This document shows, one piece after another, positions 40,640-49,532 of a DNA stretch of 64,000 bases; the first letter of the stretch is position 1; every line of letters begins with the position of its first letter. Made by a program: the position numbers and the translations under genes. The notes under the pieces are model-generated. The model saw only the letters and a program-made list of their open reading frames with translations. It had not been told where the DNA came from and did not search any database. Source of the DNA: Myxococcus hansupus (lineage in GTDB: Bacteria; Myxococcota; Myxococcia; Myxococcales; Myxococcaceae); NCBI RefSeq assembly GCF_000280925.3, contig NZ_CP012109.1:9088001-9152000 (forward strand), given 5' to 3'.

Positions 40640-41226
40640 GGGCGCTGGCCCACGTAGTTGCCCGGCGGCGCGTAGTTGCACACCCAGAACGTCCAGTTGG
40701 GGCGCCCCGGGCCGAAGGGCGAGTTCTCCGTGCACGCCTGCTCCGCGCAGCCCAGGGCCCGCGTGTTGCGCCACACCACCTGCGTGTAGTGGCCGCAGAC
40801 CTTGCCGCTCGCGCAGGTGTTGTTGGCGTGGTTGTAGTCCGCCGCCTCGTCCACCCAGCCCTGCACCACGCCCTGGGGCCCCATGGCGTTGGACGTGGCG
40901 GCGGTCAGGTTCTCCCCCAGGTTGCCGCGGTCGGGGTTGTGCCGGAACTGGCACTTCGCGGCGTAGGCCTTCGCGGTGCGCGTCGCCGCCTCGTCCCACG
41001 TCAGGTCCTCGAGCGCGGGCGAGGCCGCGGGCGACACGTTCCTCCGCGCGGCGTTGTGCGCGGCGAGCATGTCGCGGTCGAACTGCGTCATGACGGGCGG
41101 TTCGGTGCCGGCATCCTCTCCGCCAGGGCCGGGGCCGGGGCCGGGCTCATCGGAGCCACAAGCGGCGAGGAGCAGCGGGGCGAGCAGGCCGAGCGGCCGC
41201 AGATGACGGAGCAGGGAGCGGGACAT
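40633..41226 (-). CDS. CAP-domain lipoprotein 1 (PR-1/SCP-like)
   Basis: A 197-residue exported lipoprotein (GLLAPLLLAAC) with a short linker and a CAP domain. Diagnostic blocks are DMLAAHNAARRNVSPAASPA, FRHNPDRGNLGENL, CASGKVCGHYTQVVWRNTRA and FWVCNYAPPGNYVGQRPY. The conserved His (AAHN, GHYTQ) and Glu (GEN) cluster is present. CAP proteins of bacteria and eukaryotes are secreted and of varied or unknown function. It is one of two tandem paralogs; the second lies upstream (41332) and shares the same C-terminal motif. Its 3' end overlaps the hydrolase gene tail-to-tail. Confidence 0.87.
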   Translation of the reverse strand: MSRSLLRHLRPLGLLAPLLLAACGSDEPGPGPGPGGEDAGTEPPVMTQFDRDMLAAHNAARRNVSPAASPALEDLTWDEAATRTAKAYAAKCQFRHNPDRGNLGENLTAATSNAMGPQGVVQGWVDEAADYNHANNTCASGKVCGHYTQVVWRNTRALGCAEQACTENSPFGPGRPNWTFWVCNYAPPGNYVGQRPY

Positions 41227-41262
41227 GGCGCCGAGTATCCGCCGCGGAACCGAGGCCCGTCA

Positions 41263-41278
41263 TCCCTCCGTGGAGGGA
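41263..41278 (-). terminator. short hairpin between the two CAP genes
   Basis: TCCCTCC (41263-41269) pairs perfectly with GGAGGGA (41272-41278) around GT. It lies 54 bp after the stop of the upstream CAP gene (41332), in the gap before the other CAP gene. Confidence 0.4.
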
Positions 41279-41331
41279 GTGTCGGGCACCCCGGGTCGCA
41301 CCGGCCCTGGAGGGCGCCTTCGCGCTCACGC

Positions 41332-41967
41332 TCAGTAGGGACGCTGTCCCACCCAGTTGCCCGGCGGCGTGTAGTTGCACACCCAGAGCTGCCACGTGGG
41401 GAACTGCGCGCCGAAGGGCGAGTTCTTGTTGCACATGACGGTGGCGCAGCCCACGGTCACCGTTTTGCGCCACACCACCTGGGTGTAGTGGCCGCACACC
41501 TTGCCCTTCGCGCAGGTGTTGCGGCGGTAGTCGTAGTCCGAGGATTCGTCCGCCCAGCTCTTCACCACCTGGGACGTCGTCCAGGCGCCGGGCGTGGCGG
41601 CGGCGAGGTTCTCTCCGAAGTCGCCCCGGTCCGGGTTGTGTTCGAAGCGGCAGGACTTCGCCCAGGCCGTGGCCTTGCGCTCGGCCTCGCTGGACCAGAC
41701 GAGCGGCGGCAGCGGGGGCTTGGGCGCGGGCCGGGCGCCGGTGCGCGCCAGGTTGTGCGCGGTCACCATGTCCCGCGAGAACTCCTTCGCGGAGGGCAGG
41801 GCGGCGCGAGGCTCCGGGGCCGGCTTGGGCTTGGTGGCGGACGACGCGGCCTGCCGGCCCGGCGCCACCGGGCGGCGGCCCTGGGCCTTGGCGCCACCTC
41901 CGCAGCCGAGCAGCAGCGGCAGCAGGACGAGCGCGGACCACCGGGAGACTGGAGGCAGGGAAGGCAT
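41332..41967 (-). CDS. CAP-domain lipoprotein 2 (PR-1/SCP-like)
   Basis: A 211-residue paralog of the neighbouring CAP protein. The start is set at ATG 41967, which gives a clean lipoprotein signal (RWSALVLLPLLLGC); the longer frame from 42117 is unlikely. A Pro/Ala-rich linker leads to the CAP domain with DMVTAHNLARTGARPAPKPP, FEHNPDRGDFGENL, CAKGKVCGHYTQVVWRKTVT and LWVCNYTPPGNWVGQRPY. Four cysteines sit in the same positions as in paralog 1. The two genes probably arose by tandem duplication. Confidence 0.85.
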   Translation of the reverse strand: MPSLPPVSRWSALVLLPLLLGCGGGAKAQGRRPVAPGRQAASSATKPKPAPEPRAALPSAKEFSRDMVTAHNLARTGARPAPKPPLPPLVWSSEAERKATAWAKSCRFEHNPDRGDFGENLAAATPGAWTTSQVVKSWADESSDYDYRRNTCAKGKVCGHYTQVVWRKTVTVGCATVMCNKNSPFGAQFPTWQLWVCNYTPPGNWVGQRPY

Positions 41968-42079
41968 GGGAGCGATGATGCGCCAGGACGCCCGCTCATG
42001 CATGTGAAGCGTGCGCGGCGGGCGAGGCGCGCGGTGGGCCGCCCGCTCGCCTGCTCCGCCGCGCACGGTGTGCCGAGGA

Positions 42080-43420
42080 CTACACGAGGCCGGCCAGCGG
42101 GCCCGTGCCGTCGTCACCGAAGGTGGTGACGCCGGGGACGCCCATGGCCTGCATCAAGTAGATGTACAGGTTGGCCAGCGGGTCCTTCTGGTAGCGGACG
42201 TGCCGGCCCGGCGTGAGCGCGCCGCCGCCCTTGCCCGCCAGGATGATGGGCAGGTCCACGTGGTTGTGCGAGTCGCCGTCGCCCACCTCGCTGGAGAAGT
42301 AGACCATCGAGTTGTCGAGCAGCGACATGCCGTTCACCTCGATGACCGACTTCATGCGCTCCAGCAGGTACTGGAGCAGCGTCACCTCCCACCGGTCGAT
42401 GGTGGCGAGCGCGTCGTAGTTGGACTGCACCTTCTGGTGGTGCGAGTACGTGTGGTGCCCGCCGCTGAGCCCCAGGAAGGGGTAGACCTTGTTGGCGCGC
42501 GCGTTGGCCAGCATGAACGTGGCCACGCGGGTGAGGTCGCATTGGAAGGCGAGGACGATGAGGTCCATCATCGCCTTCGTCTTCGCCGTCGGGTCCTCCG
42601 TCACCAGCGGCGCCACGCCCGGCGCGCAGGCCACGGCCGGCACGGTGACGTCCTCCACCTGCTTCTCCAGCTCCCGGACGCTGACGAAGTACTCCTCCAG
42701 CTTCTGCAGGTCGGCGGTGCCAAGCTGGCCCTGCAGCGCGGCGGCGTCGTCGCGCACGACGTCGATGATGCTCTTGCCGTAGGCGCGGCGCTTCGCGATT
42801 TGCGCCGCCGTCTCGCCCGGGACGCCACCCGCGAAGAGCCGGTCGAAGGCGGCCTGGGCGCTGGTCTCCTTGGCCACGGGCGTCCGCGGCCCGGACCAGG
42901 CGATGTTGTTGGCGTACGGGCACGCGTAACCGGAGTCGCAGTTGCCGATGCCGCGCCCCGCGTCGATGCCCAGCTCCATGGAGGCGTAGCGGGTGGCCCG
43001 GGTCGCCGCCAGGTGGTTGGCGATGACCTGGTCCATGGAGATGCCCACCCGGAGGTTGGTGCCCTCCGTCTTGAAGACCTTCGCGCAGCTCAGGAAGGCG
43101 CCCGTGGCGGCGGCGTGGTGTCCGTCACCGTCCGGGAAGGCCGGCATGTTCGCCAGCCCGGAGACGACCAGCAGGTCGTTCTTCACCGCCGCCAGCGGCT
43201 CCAGGGTGGGCGTCAGCTCCCACATGGGGCCTTCCGCCGTGGGCGTCCACTTCGGCATGTGGATGCCATTGGGCGTGTAGAAGACGGCGAGCCTGCGAGG
43301 CACGTCGCCCGGTGCGCCGTGCGCGGTGCGCGGCAGCATCTGCTCCAGCAGGGGGAGCGCCATCAGGGCGCCCGTTCCCCGAAGGACGGTACGTCGCGAG
43401 AGTCTGAATTTCTTGCTCAT
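42080..43420 (-). CDS. DUF1552 family protein (Tat-exported)
   Basis: A 446-residue protein of the DUF1552 family. The N-terminus LSRRTVLRGTGALMALPLLE has the twin-arginine pattern of Tat export. Family blocks are RLAVFYTPNGIHMPKWTPT, LVVSGLANMPAFPDGDGHHA, SMDQVIANHLAATRATRYAS and LSGGHHTYSHHQ, then SSEVGDGDSHNHVDLPIILA. This gene is almost always paired with a DUF1592 gene, as here; such pairs are frequent in planctomycetes and myxobacteria and are thought to belong to a periplasmic or extracellular redox or carbohydrate system. The start overlaps the upstream gene's stop (ATGA at 43417-43420). Confidence 0.85.
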   Translation of the reverse strand: MSKKFRLSRRTVLRGTGALMALPLLEQMLPRTAHGAPGDVPRRLAVFYTPNGIHMPKWTPTAEGPMWELTPTLEPLAAVKNDLLVVSGLANMPAFPDGDGHHAAATGAFLSCAKVFKTEGTNLRVGISMDQVIANHLAATRATRYASMELGIDAGRGIGNCDSGYACPYANNIAWSGPRTPVAKETSAQAAFDRLFAGGVPGETAAQIAKRRAYGKSIIDVVRDDAAALQGQLGTADLQKLEEYFVSVRELEKQVEDVTVPAVACAPGVAPLVTEDPTAKTKAMMDLIVLAFQCDLTRVATFMLANARANKVYPFLGLSGGHHTYSHHQKVQSNYDALATIDRWEVTLLQYLLERMKSVIEVNGMSLLDNSMVYFSSEVGDGDSHNHVDLPIILAGKGGGALTPGRHVRYQKDPLANLYIYLMQAMGVPGVTTFGDDGTGPLAGLV

Positions 43421-45111
43421 GGCGTCTGCTCCTCCTCGGCGCCACGCTGCGTGAAGTGGCTGCTCGAGACGATGCTGAGGACGTAGTCGACGAGCCGCCC
43501 ACCGCGAGCCTCGGCCGTGGTGGCAATCTCCTTCACCGCGCAGTGGTCGGCCGACTCGATGCCACGACCCGTGGCGTAGGTGAGCATGTGCTCGGTCATG
43601 CAGTTGGTCAGCTTCGGTTCTTCCTTCAGGTAGCGCTGCGTGTCGTTGACGCCCGCGAGGATGTGGCCGTCGGGCATGTCACCCGTGGCGTCCACGGGCG
43701 CGCCGCTCACCTCCTGGAGCCTCCACCGGCCAATGGGGTCGAAGTTCTCCATCGACAGGCCCAGCGGGTCCATCAACCGGTGGCAGCCCTGGCACGCCGG
43801 TGCGCTGCGGTGCAGCGCCATGCGCTCCTTCATCGTCATGTTCGGCGTGATGGGCGGCGGCAGGTTCTCCACGTCCGGAGGCGGAGGCGGAGGCGCCGAG
43901 CACAGGAGCTGCTCCAGCACCCAGACGCCGCGCTGCACCGGTGAGGTCCGGTCCGGGTTGGACGTGACGGTGAGCAGCGAGCCCTTGCCGAAGATGCCGC
44001 TGCGCTCCGGATGGCCGGCGAGGTCCACGCGGACGTGCGTGGGGCTGCCCGGCAGCGGCAGGCCGTAGTGGGCGGCCAGTGCGTCGTTCACGTAGGTGAA
44101 CGGCGCGTCGATGAGGTCCTTCAGCTTGTGTTCGCCGGTGACGAACTCCGCGAAGAAGAGCTCCGTCTCCGTTCGCATGGCGGCGCGCAGCTCCTCGTTG
44201 AACGCGCCGTAGAGCGTCGAGTCCGGCACCGCCGTGCCCAGCGCGCGGGTGAAGAGCCACTGGCCGGCGAAGTTCTCCACCAGCGCCCGGGCCTTCGGGT
44301 CCGCGAGCATGCGCCGCACCTGGGCCTCCATCTCCGCGGGGTCGCTCAGCTTCCCCGCTTCCGCCGCGGCGAAGAGCGCGTCGTCGGGCATGCTGCTCCA
44401 CAGGAAGTAGGAGAGCCGCGTGGCCAGCTCGTGGTTGTCGAGCGTGTACGGCTCCGTGCTCCCAGGGGGCGCGTTCTTCTCCACCCGGAAGAGGAAGTGC
44501 GGCGATACCAGCACCGAGCGCAGGGCCAGCCGCACGCCCGCGTCGGGCGGGTCCGCGTGCTGCCGGGCCAGGTCGACGAAGGTCATCAGCTTGTCGATTT
44601 CGGCCTGCTGCACGGGCCGGCGCCAGGCGCGGCGGGCGAAGTTGGAGAGGATTTCGTGTGCGCAGGGCGCCGGGTTGAGCGGGTCCAGCGCGCACGTGTT
44701 GAAGACGCCCCGCGCCCAGGCGTCGTTCACCAGTCTCTCCGACGCGGTGGAGTACTTCTCCATCAGCAGCGGCGACAACGACAGCACGTCCGCGATGTTG
44801 TCGAAGCCGTACCCGTGGTCGTCGATGGGGAAGTCGTTGGCCGGCTGGGTGGTGTCTCCCAGCAGGTCTCTCACCGTGGCGTTGTACTCCGCGCGGTTGA
44901 GGCGGTGGAGCGTGACGCGGCCTGGGTTCTTCGGCGCGCTCTCACACTCGCCCGCCACCGGCGGTGGAACGGTCTCCGGAGGATTCGGTTCGTTTGGCAC
45001 CTCCTCGCCGGGATTGACCCGGGCGACGGGTTCGTCATCGGTGCAACTGGTCACCAGCAGGGCGAAACTCGCGCTCGCCAGGAGGAACCAGCCCCCTCTT
45101 CGTCGATGCAT
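43417..45111 (-). CDS. DUF1592/DUF1588/DUF1587/DUF1595 family lipoprotein
   Basis: A 564-residue exported lipoprotein (FALLVTSC lipobox) with the multi-DUF planctomycete-type arrangement. DUF1587 is at LHRLNRAEYNATVRDLLGDT, DUF1595 at NFARRAWRRPVQQAEIDKLM, DUF1592 at VLVSPHFLFRVEKNAPPGST and NHELATRLSYFLWSSMPDDA, DUF1588 at GSLLTVTSNPDRTSPVQRGV, and DUF1585 at the end (DHCAVKEIATTAEARGGRLV). A CQGCH motif lies within APACQGCHRLMDPLGLSMEN and could bind haem, although the partner domain of a typical cytochrome is missing. ATG 45111 is chosen, and the frame extending to 45141 is not needed. It forms an operon with the DUF1552 gene. Confidence 0.85.
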   Translation of the reverse strand: MHRRRGGWFLLASASFALLVTSCTDDEPVARVNPGEEVPNEPNPPETVPPPVAGECESAPKNPGRVTLHRLNRAEYNATVRDLLGDTTQPANDFPIDDHGYGFDNIADVLSLSPLLMEKYSTASERLVNDAWARGVFNTCALDPLNPAPCAHEILSNFARRAWRRPVQQAEIDKLMTFVDLARQHADPPDAGVRLALRSVLVSPHFLFRVEKNAPPGSTEPYTLDNHELATRLSYFLWSSMPDDALFAAAEAGKLSDPAEMEAQVRRMLADPKARALVENFAGQWLFTRALGTAVPDSTLYGAFNEELRAAMRTETELFFAEFVTGEHKLKDLIDAPFTYVNDALAAHYGLPLPGSPTHVRVDLAGHPERSGIFGKGSLLTVTSNPDRTSPVQRGVWVLEQLLCSAPPPPPPDVENLPPPITPNMTMKERMALHRSAPACQGCHRLMDPLGLSMENFDPIGRWRLQEVSGAPVDATGDMPDGHILAGVNDTQRYLKEEPKLTNCMTEHMLTYATGRGIESADHCAVKEIATTAEARGGRLVDYVLSIVSSSHFTQRGAEEEQTP

Positions 45112-45483
45112 GGGTGTCACGTCGGCTACCCCCCTCCACACTGCCCCATCCGATGCCGGGACAGCCGGAGCCGTAGCAAGGTGCTCTCCAGCCAGACGCG
45201 TGGGATGCCCAACCCAACGGGTGTTTCCGGGGGCGGGCCCGCGTTGGCTACCGGCCGCCGCGCGGGAAGAGGATGGGCACCGGTGGGTAGTGAAGTTCCC
45301 GGAGCGGGCAGTGCGGGCGGACGCGCGCCACGGCAGGCAAGCGCCGCGAGCGGCCTCGAATCACCGCGCTTTTCCGGGGCGCCCCCGCGCCAATCCATTG
45401 GAGTCTTGCCAACATATCAGCCAAGCAGGCGACGGATTGACAGGAACGCGGCAATCGGTGATGACCCCGCACACGGAGTCACC
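45112..45483. other. 372-bp divergent intergenic region
   Basis: No convincing gene. It separates the DUF1592/1552 operon (minus) from the small ORF plus fpr (plus). On the plus side, TTGACA at 45437-45442 followed 17 bp later by GATGAC is a weak candidate sigma-70 promoter about 20 bp before ATG 45484. Upstream of that the sequence is GC-rich with no clear hairpin or repeat. Confidence 0.35.
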
Positions 45484-45573
45484 ATGACGTTGGCAAACCT
45501 CAGCAAGCAGTCCGTCGACGTGTCCCCGACGTCGGCCGTGAACTGGGATTTCGCCGCGAAGAAGCAGGACTGA
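45484..45573 (+). CDS. 29-codon ORF directly upstream of fpr
   Basis: A 29-residue reading frame (MTLANLSKQSVDVSPTSAVN, then WDFAAKKQD) with a good ribosome-binding site (GGAG five bases upstream). It ends three bases before the fpr start codon, so translation could be coupled. The AGGA site for fpr lies inside its last codons. It may be a leader peptide or a small protein. The A-x-x-N-W-x-F pattern is not one I recognise. Confidence 0.4.
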   Translation: MTLANLSKQSVDVSPTSAVNWDFAAKKQD

Positions 45574-45576
45574 TCC

Positions 45577-46326
45577 ATGGCCACTGGTTTCACGACCGAG
45601 CGTGTACTCTCGGTGCAGCACTGGTCCGACCGTCTCTTCTCCATCGTTTGCACGCGCGACAGCGGCTTCCGATTCCAGAACGGTCAATTCGTGATGATGG
45701 GCCTCGAGGTCGAAGGCCGCCCGCTCATGCGCGCGTACTCGATGGCGAGCGCGAACTACGACGACACGCTCGAGTTCTACTCCATCAAGCTTCAGGACGG
45801 CCCGCTGACCTCGCGGCTGCAGAAGGTCGCTCCGGGCGACTCCCTGCTCGTGGGCACGAAGGCGGTGGGCACGCTCACCGTCGCGAACCTCCGGCCGGGC
45901 AAGCACTTGTGGATGCTCGCCACCGGCACCGGGCTCGCGCCGTTCCTGAGCATGGTGAAGGACCCGGAGACCTACGAGCGCTTCGAGCACGTCACCGTGG
46001 TGCACGGCTGCCGCCACATCGCCGACCTGTCGTTCTCCAAGTTCTTCGAGGAGCAGCTCCCCAACGACCCGTACCTGGGTGAGCTGGTGCAGGGGAAGCT
46101 GACGTACCACCCGACGGTGACCCGCGAGCCGTTCCGCAACCAGGGCCGCATCACCGACCTGCTCCGCTCCAAGCCGCTCTCGCCCGAGCACGACCGCGTC
46201 GTCATCTGCGGCAGCCACGAGATGATCAAGGAGACCGCGGCCATCCTCGAGGCTGGCGGCTTCCAGGAAGGCGACTCGCACGAGCGCGGCGACTTCCTCA
46301 TCGAGAAGGCCTTCGTCAGCCGCTGA
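45577..46326 (+). CDS. fpr: ferredoxin--NADP+ reductase
   Basis: A 249-residue flavoenzyme of the plant/bacterial Fpr type, which moves electrons between NADP(H) and ferredoxin or flavodoxin. The FAD motif is RAYSMASAN, followed by LEFYSIKLQDGPLTSRLQ. The NADP domain has LATGTGLAPFLSM, the VHGCR motif, VVICGSHEMIKET, and a C-terminal EKAFVSR. The length matches Fpr of Gram-negative bacteria. It could supply electrons to the Rieske oxygenase or to other acceptors, but this is inference. It is followed by a strong hairpin shared with the convergent oligopeptidase gene. Confidence 0.9.
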   Translation: MATGFTTERVLSVQHWSDRLFSIVCTRDSGFRFQNGQFVMMGLEVEGRPLMRAYSMASANYDDTLEFYSIKLQDGPLTSRLQKVAPGDSLLVGTKAVGTLTVANLRPGKHLWMLATGTGLAPFLSMVKDPETYERFEHVTVVHGCRHIADLSFSKFFEEQLPNDPYLGELVQGKLTYHPTVTREPFRNQGRITDLLRSKPLSPEHDRVVICGSHEMIKETAAILEAGGFQEGDSHERGDFLIEKAFVSR

Positions 46327-46345
46327 CGCGCCGGTGGTTCCTTCC

Positions 46346-46380
46346 GTGGCCCCAGACCCCGCAGGGGGGACTGGGGCCAC
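46346..46380. terminator. bidirectional hairpin between fpr and the M3 peptidase
   Basis: GTGGCCCCAG (46346-46355) pairs perfectly with CTGGGGCCAC (46371-46380), a 10-bp stem with a 15-base loop, between the two convergent stop codons. Confidence 0.7.
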
Positions 46381-46392
46381 TGTGCGTTCAGG

Positions 46393-48453
46393 CTACTTCG
46401 CGTCGAGCCAGGCGCGGTACGCGTCGAAGCCGTACTCCCGGCCCAGGAAGTCCTTCACCAGCTCGGAGGCGGGCTTGGAGCCACCGGGCTCCAGCACGGT
46501 GCGGCGGTACTTCATCGCCGTCTCCCGGTCGAGGAAGCCCTTCTTCTGGAACTCGGTCTCCAGGTCCTTCGCGATGACGGACGACCAGAGGTACGTGTAG
46601 TACGCGGCCGAGTAGCCATCCAGGTGCCCGAAGGCGACCTCGAAGTGCGTGCCGTCGCGGTGCTCGTGCTTGAAGGGGCTGAGCTTGTCCTGCAGCGCGA
46701 CGAGGGCCTGCGTGGTGTCGAAGCCCGGCGCGCGCGAGTAGTAGTCCAGGCTCACCGCGGACAGGAAGAGCTGGCGGCGGGACCAGAGGCCCTGGCCGAA
46801 CTCCTTGGACGCGCGGAGCTTCTCCACCAGCTCCGCGGGGATGGGCTCGTTCGTCTGGTGGTGCTTCGCGAACTCCTTGAGCACCTCCGGGTTGCCGGCC
46901 CACTGCTGGAGCAGCATGGACGGCGTCTCCACGAAGTCCCACTCCACGCGCGTGCCCGCGATGCCCGCCCACTTCAGGTGGCCGCCGAAGATGGCGTGCA
47001 GCAGGTGGCCGAACTCGTGGAAGAAGGTCTCCACCTCGTCGTGCGTCATCAGCTCGCCGGGGCGCGCGAAGTTGCAGACCAGCGCGGCCTCAGGGTAGCG
47101 CTTCCCGGCCTGTCCCGCGACGAGGTCGAACTGCGCCGCGTGCTTGTACTTGTCGTCACGCGGGTGCATGTCCAGGTAGATGCGGCCCAGCAGCGTGTCG
47201 CCGTCGAACACGTCGTAGGTCTCCACCTCCTGCTGCCACACCTGGGCGCCCTTCACGGGACGGTAGGTGATGCCCCAGATGCGCGAGGTGATGTCCATCA
47301 CCCCCGCCTTCACCCGGCCGTACTCGAAGTAGGGGCGCACGGCCTGCGAGTCGAAGCTGAACTGCTCGGCGCGCAGCCGGTCCTCGTAGAAGTCCTGGTC
47401 CCAGGGCTCCAGCACCTTGGCGCCGCGCACGTCCTTCTGCTTGCGCGCCAGCAGCTTCGCGTACTCCTGCTTCGCGCGGGCCTCGGTGGCCGCGCCCATC
47501 CGGTCGATGAAGTCCGCCGCCGCCTGCTGCGTGCGCGTCATCTTCGTCTCGGTGGTGTACGCGGCCCAGCTCGCGTAGCCCAGCAGCGTGGCCAGCTCGT
47601 GGCGCTTCGCGATGAGCTGCGCCAGCACCTCCTGGTTGGCGGGGTACGCGCGCTGGCGGTAGGTGCGCCACAGCTTCTCGCGCGCCTTCGTGTTCTTCGC
47701 GTACGTCATGAACGGGAAGTAGTCCGGGTAGTTGGTGGTGATGACCACCAGCCCGTCCGCGCCCGCGGGGTGCGCCTTGCGGTAGTCCTCCGGCAGGCCG
47801 TCCAGCTCGGAGGGCTTGAAGGTCGCCTTGCGGACGTCCTCGGCGATGTTCTTGCTGAACTGCTGCCCCAGCTTGAGCAGCTCCTCGTTGAGCGACTTCA
47901 CCTTCGCGCGGGTGGCGTCGTCACGGTCCACGCCCGCGCGGCGGAAGTCCAGCAGCGCGCGCTCCATCCAGTACTTCGTCGCGCCGTCCGCGCCGGACAG
48001 GTCCACCGCGGCCAGCGCGTCATAGACGCCCCGGTCCTGGGACAGCTCCACGTTCGCGGAGTCCACGCGCTGCTCGCACGCCCGCGCGGCGTCGCGGAAG
48101 GTCGCGTCCGGGTGCACTTCGCGCGCGAGGCTCGCGCGGTTGGCCGAAGCCAGCAGCGCGCCCAGGGCCTCGTCGTACGCGGCGAGCACGGCCTGCCCGT
48201 CCTTGCGCGCATCCAGCGTCTTGAGGGCGGCGACCTGCGCGCGGGTGCGCTCGAGGTCCGCGTCACACGCGGCGGTGAAGTCCGCGAGCGAGCCGGACAT
48301 CACGCTGGCGCCTTCGGGCGCGGGCACGGGCTTGGGGGCGGACGCCTCGGGGGCGGGGGCCTGCTGTGCGGTGGGCTCGGGGGCCGCGGGGGTGTGCGTG
48401 CAGCCGGCCGACGCCAGGGCCGCGGAGAGGGTGAGGGCGCTCAGTCTCTTCAA
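46393..48453 (-). CDS. M3-family zinc oligopeptidase, lipoprotein form
   Basis: A 686-residue peptidase of the thimet oligopeptidase/Dcp group. The zinc motif HEFGH is at residues 479-483 (within TFFHEFGHLLHAIFGG), with the downstream E of the family in FVETPSMLLQQW. The start is set at TTG 48453, because GGAGGA lies eight bases upstream and a lipobox follows (SALTLSAALASAGC). In-frame codons further upstream give no signal. The N-terminal helical region (about residues 60-280) is as in family M3. A lipid-anchored version suggests digestion of peptides outside the cytoplasm. Confidence 0.85.
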   Translation of the reverse strand: MKRLSALTLSAALASAGCTHTPAAPEPTAQQAPAPEASAPKPVPAPEGASVMSGSLADFTAACDADLERTRAQVAALKTLDARKDGQAVLAAYDEALGALLASANRASLAREVHPDATFRDAARACEQRVDSANVELSQDRGVYDALAAVDLSGADGATKYWMERALLDFRRAGVDRDDATRAKVKSLNEELLKLGQQFSKNIAEDVRKATFKPSELDGLPEDYRKAHPAGADGLVVITTNYPDYFPFMTYAKNTKAREKLWRTYRQRAYPANQEVLAQLIAKRHELATLLGYASWAAYTTETKMTRTQQAAADFIDRMGAATEARAKQEYAKLLARKQKDVRGAKVLEPWDQDFYEDRLRAEQFSFDSQAVRPYFEYGRVKAGVMDITSRIWGITYRPVKGAQVWQQEVETYDVFDGDTLLGRIYLDMHPRDDKYKHAAQFDLVAGQAGKRYPEAALVCNFARPGELMTHDEVETFFHEFGHLLHAIFGGHLKWAGIAGTRVEWDFVETPSMLLQQWAGNPEVLKEFAKHHQTNEPIPAELVEKLRASKEFGQGLWSRRQLFLSAVSLDYYSRAPGFDTTQALVALQDKLSPFKHEHRDGTHFEVAFGHLDGYSAAYYTYLWSSVIAKDLETEFQKKGFLDRETAMKYRRTVLEPGGSKPASELVKDFLGREYGFDAYRAWLDAK

Positions 48454-48583
48454 GGGTGGGTTCCTCCGGGTTCGACACAACGTCGAAGCGTCATGCCACA
48501 TCCGGCCTCCTTCCGCGCGGCGCAAGGGCTTCCGCTTGCCCATGGGAAGCGTCCATGTCGACATCAGGAAGGAGGCCGCGCCG

Positions 48584-49408
48584 ATGACCGACCGTGACTG
48601 CGTGGAGTTGTTGCAGTGGGCCGCGCCCCGCCTGCGGCTGCGGTGGGAGGGTTTCCGGCGCGTCCGGGGGCAGGTGTGCAAGCGCATCGGCCGCAGGCTG
48701 AGGACGCTGGGCCTGCCGGACGTCGCGGCCTACCGCGCCCGGCTGGAGGCCGACCCGGCGGAGTGGGACGTGCTCGATTCGCTCTGCCGCGTCACCATCT
48801 CCCGATTCTACAGGGATGGGCGTGTCTTCGACCTGCTGCGCCACGGGTTGCTCCCAGCGCGCCTGGGGACGCTGCGCGAGCGGGGCGAGTCAACGCTGCG
48901 TGTGTGGAGCGCGGGCTGCGCCTCCGGCGAGGAGCCCTACACGCTCTCCGTGCTGTTCTGGCTGGGGCTCCAGCCGTACTTTCCCGCAGCGCGGCGCCTG
49001 GAGGTGGTGGCCACCGACGCGGACGCGGCCCTGCTGGAGCGGGCGCGTCGTGGGTGCTACCCACGGGGGACCCTGCGCGAGCTTCCCGCGGCGTGGGTGG
49101 CGCGGGCCTTCCCCTCGGGGGGAGACGTGCTCTGTCTCGCGCCGGAGTACCGGCGGGGCATCGAGTTCCTCCAGCAGGACCTGCGCTCCCAGATGCCGGA
49201 CGGCCCCTTCGACCTGGTGCTGTGCCGCAACGTCGCCTTCACCTACTTCGCGCCGGCGCTCCAGCGCGAGGTCCTCACCCGGCTGGTGGAGCGGCTGGTC
49301 CCCGGCGGCGTGCTGGTGATTGGCGGCCGTGAGTCGCTCCCAGAGGGGGACTTCGGACTGAAGCGCGCCGAGGGTTCGCTGCCCGTCTTCCTGCGGACAG
49401 TGACCTGA
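48584..49408 (+). CDS. CheR-type protein-glutamate methyltransferase
   Basis: A 274-residue CheR-family S-adenosylmethionine methyltransferase, which methylates glutamates of chemoreceptors. The N-terminal all-alpha domain (residues ~5-80) precedes the catalytic domain: VTISRFYRDGRVFDLL, the SAM loop VWSAGCASGEEPYTLSVLFW, VVATDADAALLERARRGCY and FDLVLCRNVAFTYFAPALQR. The ATG at 48584 has GGAGG upstream; the longer frame from 48140 is not supported. No other chemotaxis gene is adjacent, so it may be an orphan that serves receptors elsewhere or another protein-methylation role. Confidence 0.87.
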   Translation: MTDRDCVELLQWAAPRLRLRWEGFRRVRGQVCKRIGRRLRTLGLPDVAAYRARLEADPAEWDVLDSLCRVTISRFYRDGRVFDLLRHGLLPARLGTLRERGESTLRVWSAGCASGEEPYTLSVLFWLGLQPYFPAARRLEVVATDADAALLERARRGCYPRGTLRELPAAWVARAFPSGGDVLCLAPEYRRGIEFLQQDLRSQMPDGPFDLVLCRNVAFTYFAPALQREVLTRLVERLVPGGVLVIGGRESLPEGDFGLKRAEGSLPVFLRTVT

Positions 49409-49532
49409 GACTCGCGTCCCCTATCGGCGAAGCCGGTGGGTGCGAGCATTCCGCGTCGCTGGTCCGTGCGCCGCCCCGCCGCGAGGAGGTGGGGCGCCTT
49501 TCGGACCGTTCCTGGCCGGAGGGAGCCCGACG

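Noticed and set aside
44011..45483. Long plus-strand frame running into the 29-codon ORF
   Set aside because: Antisense to the DUF1592 gene. Only the last 29 codons have their own ribosome-binding site and are free of an opposing gene.
46624..48597. Long plus-strand frame opposite the M3 peptidase
   Set aside because: No domain; it is the antisense of a gene with a clear HEFGH motif.
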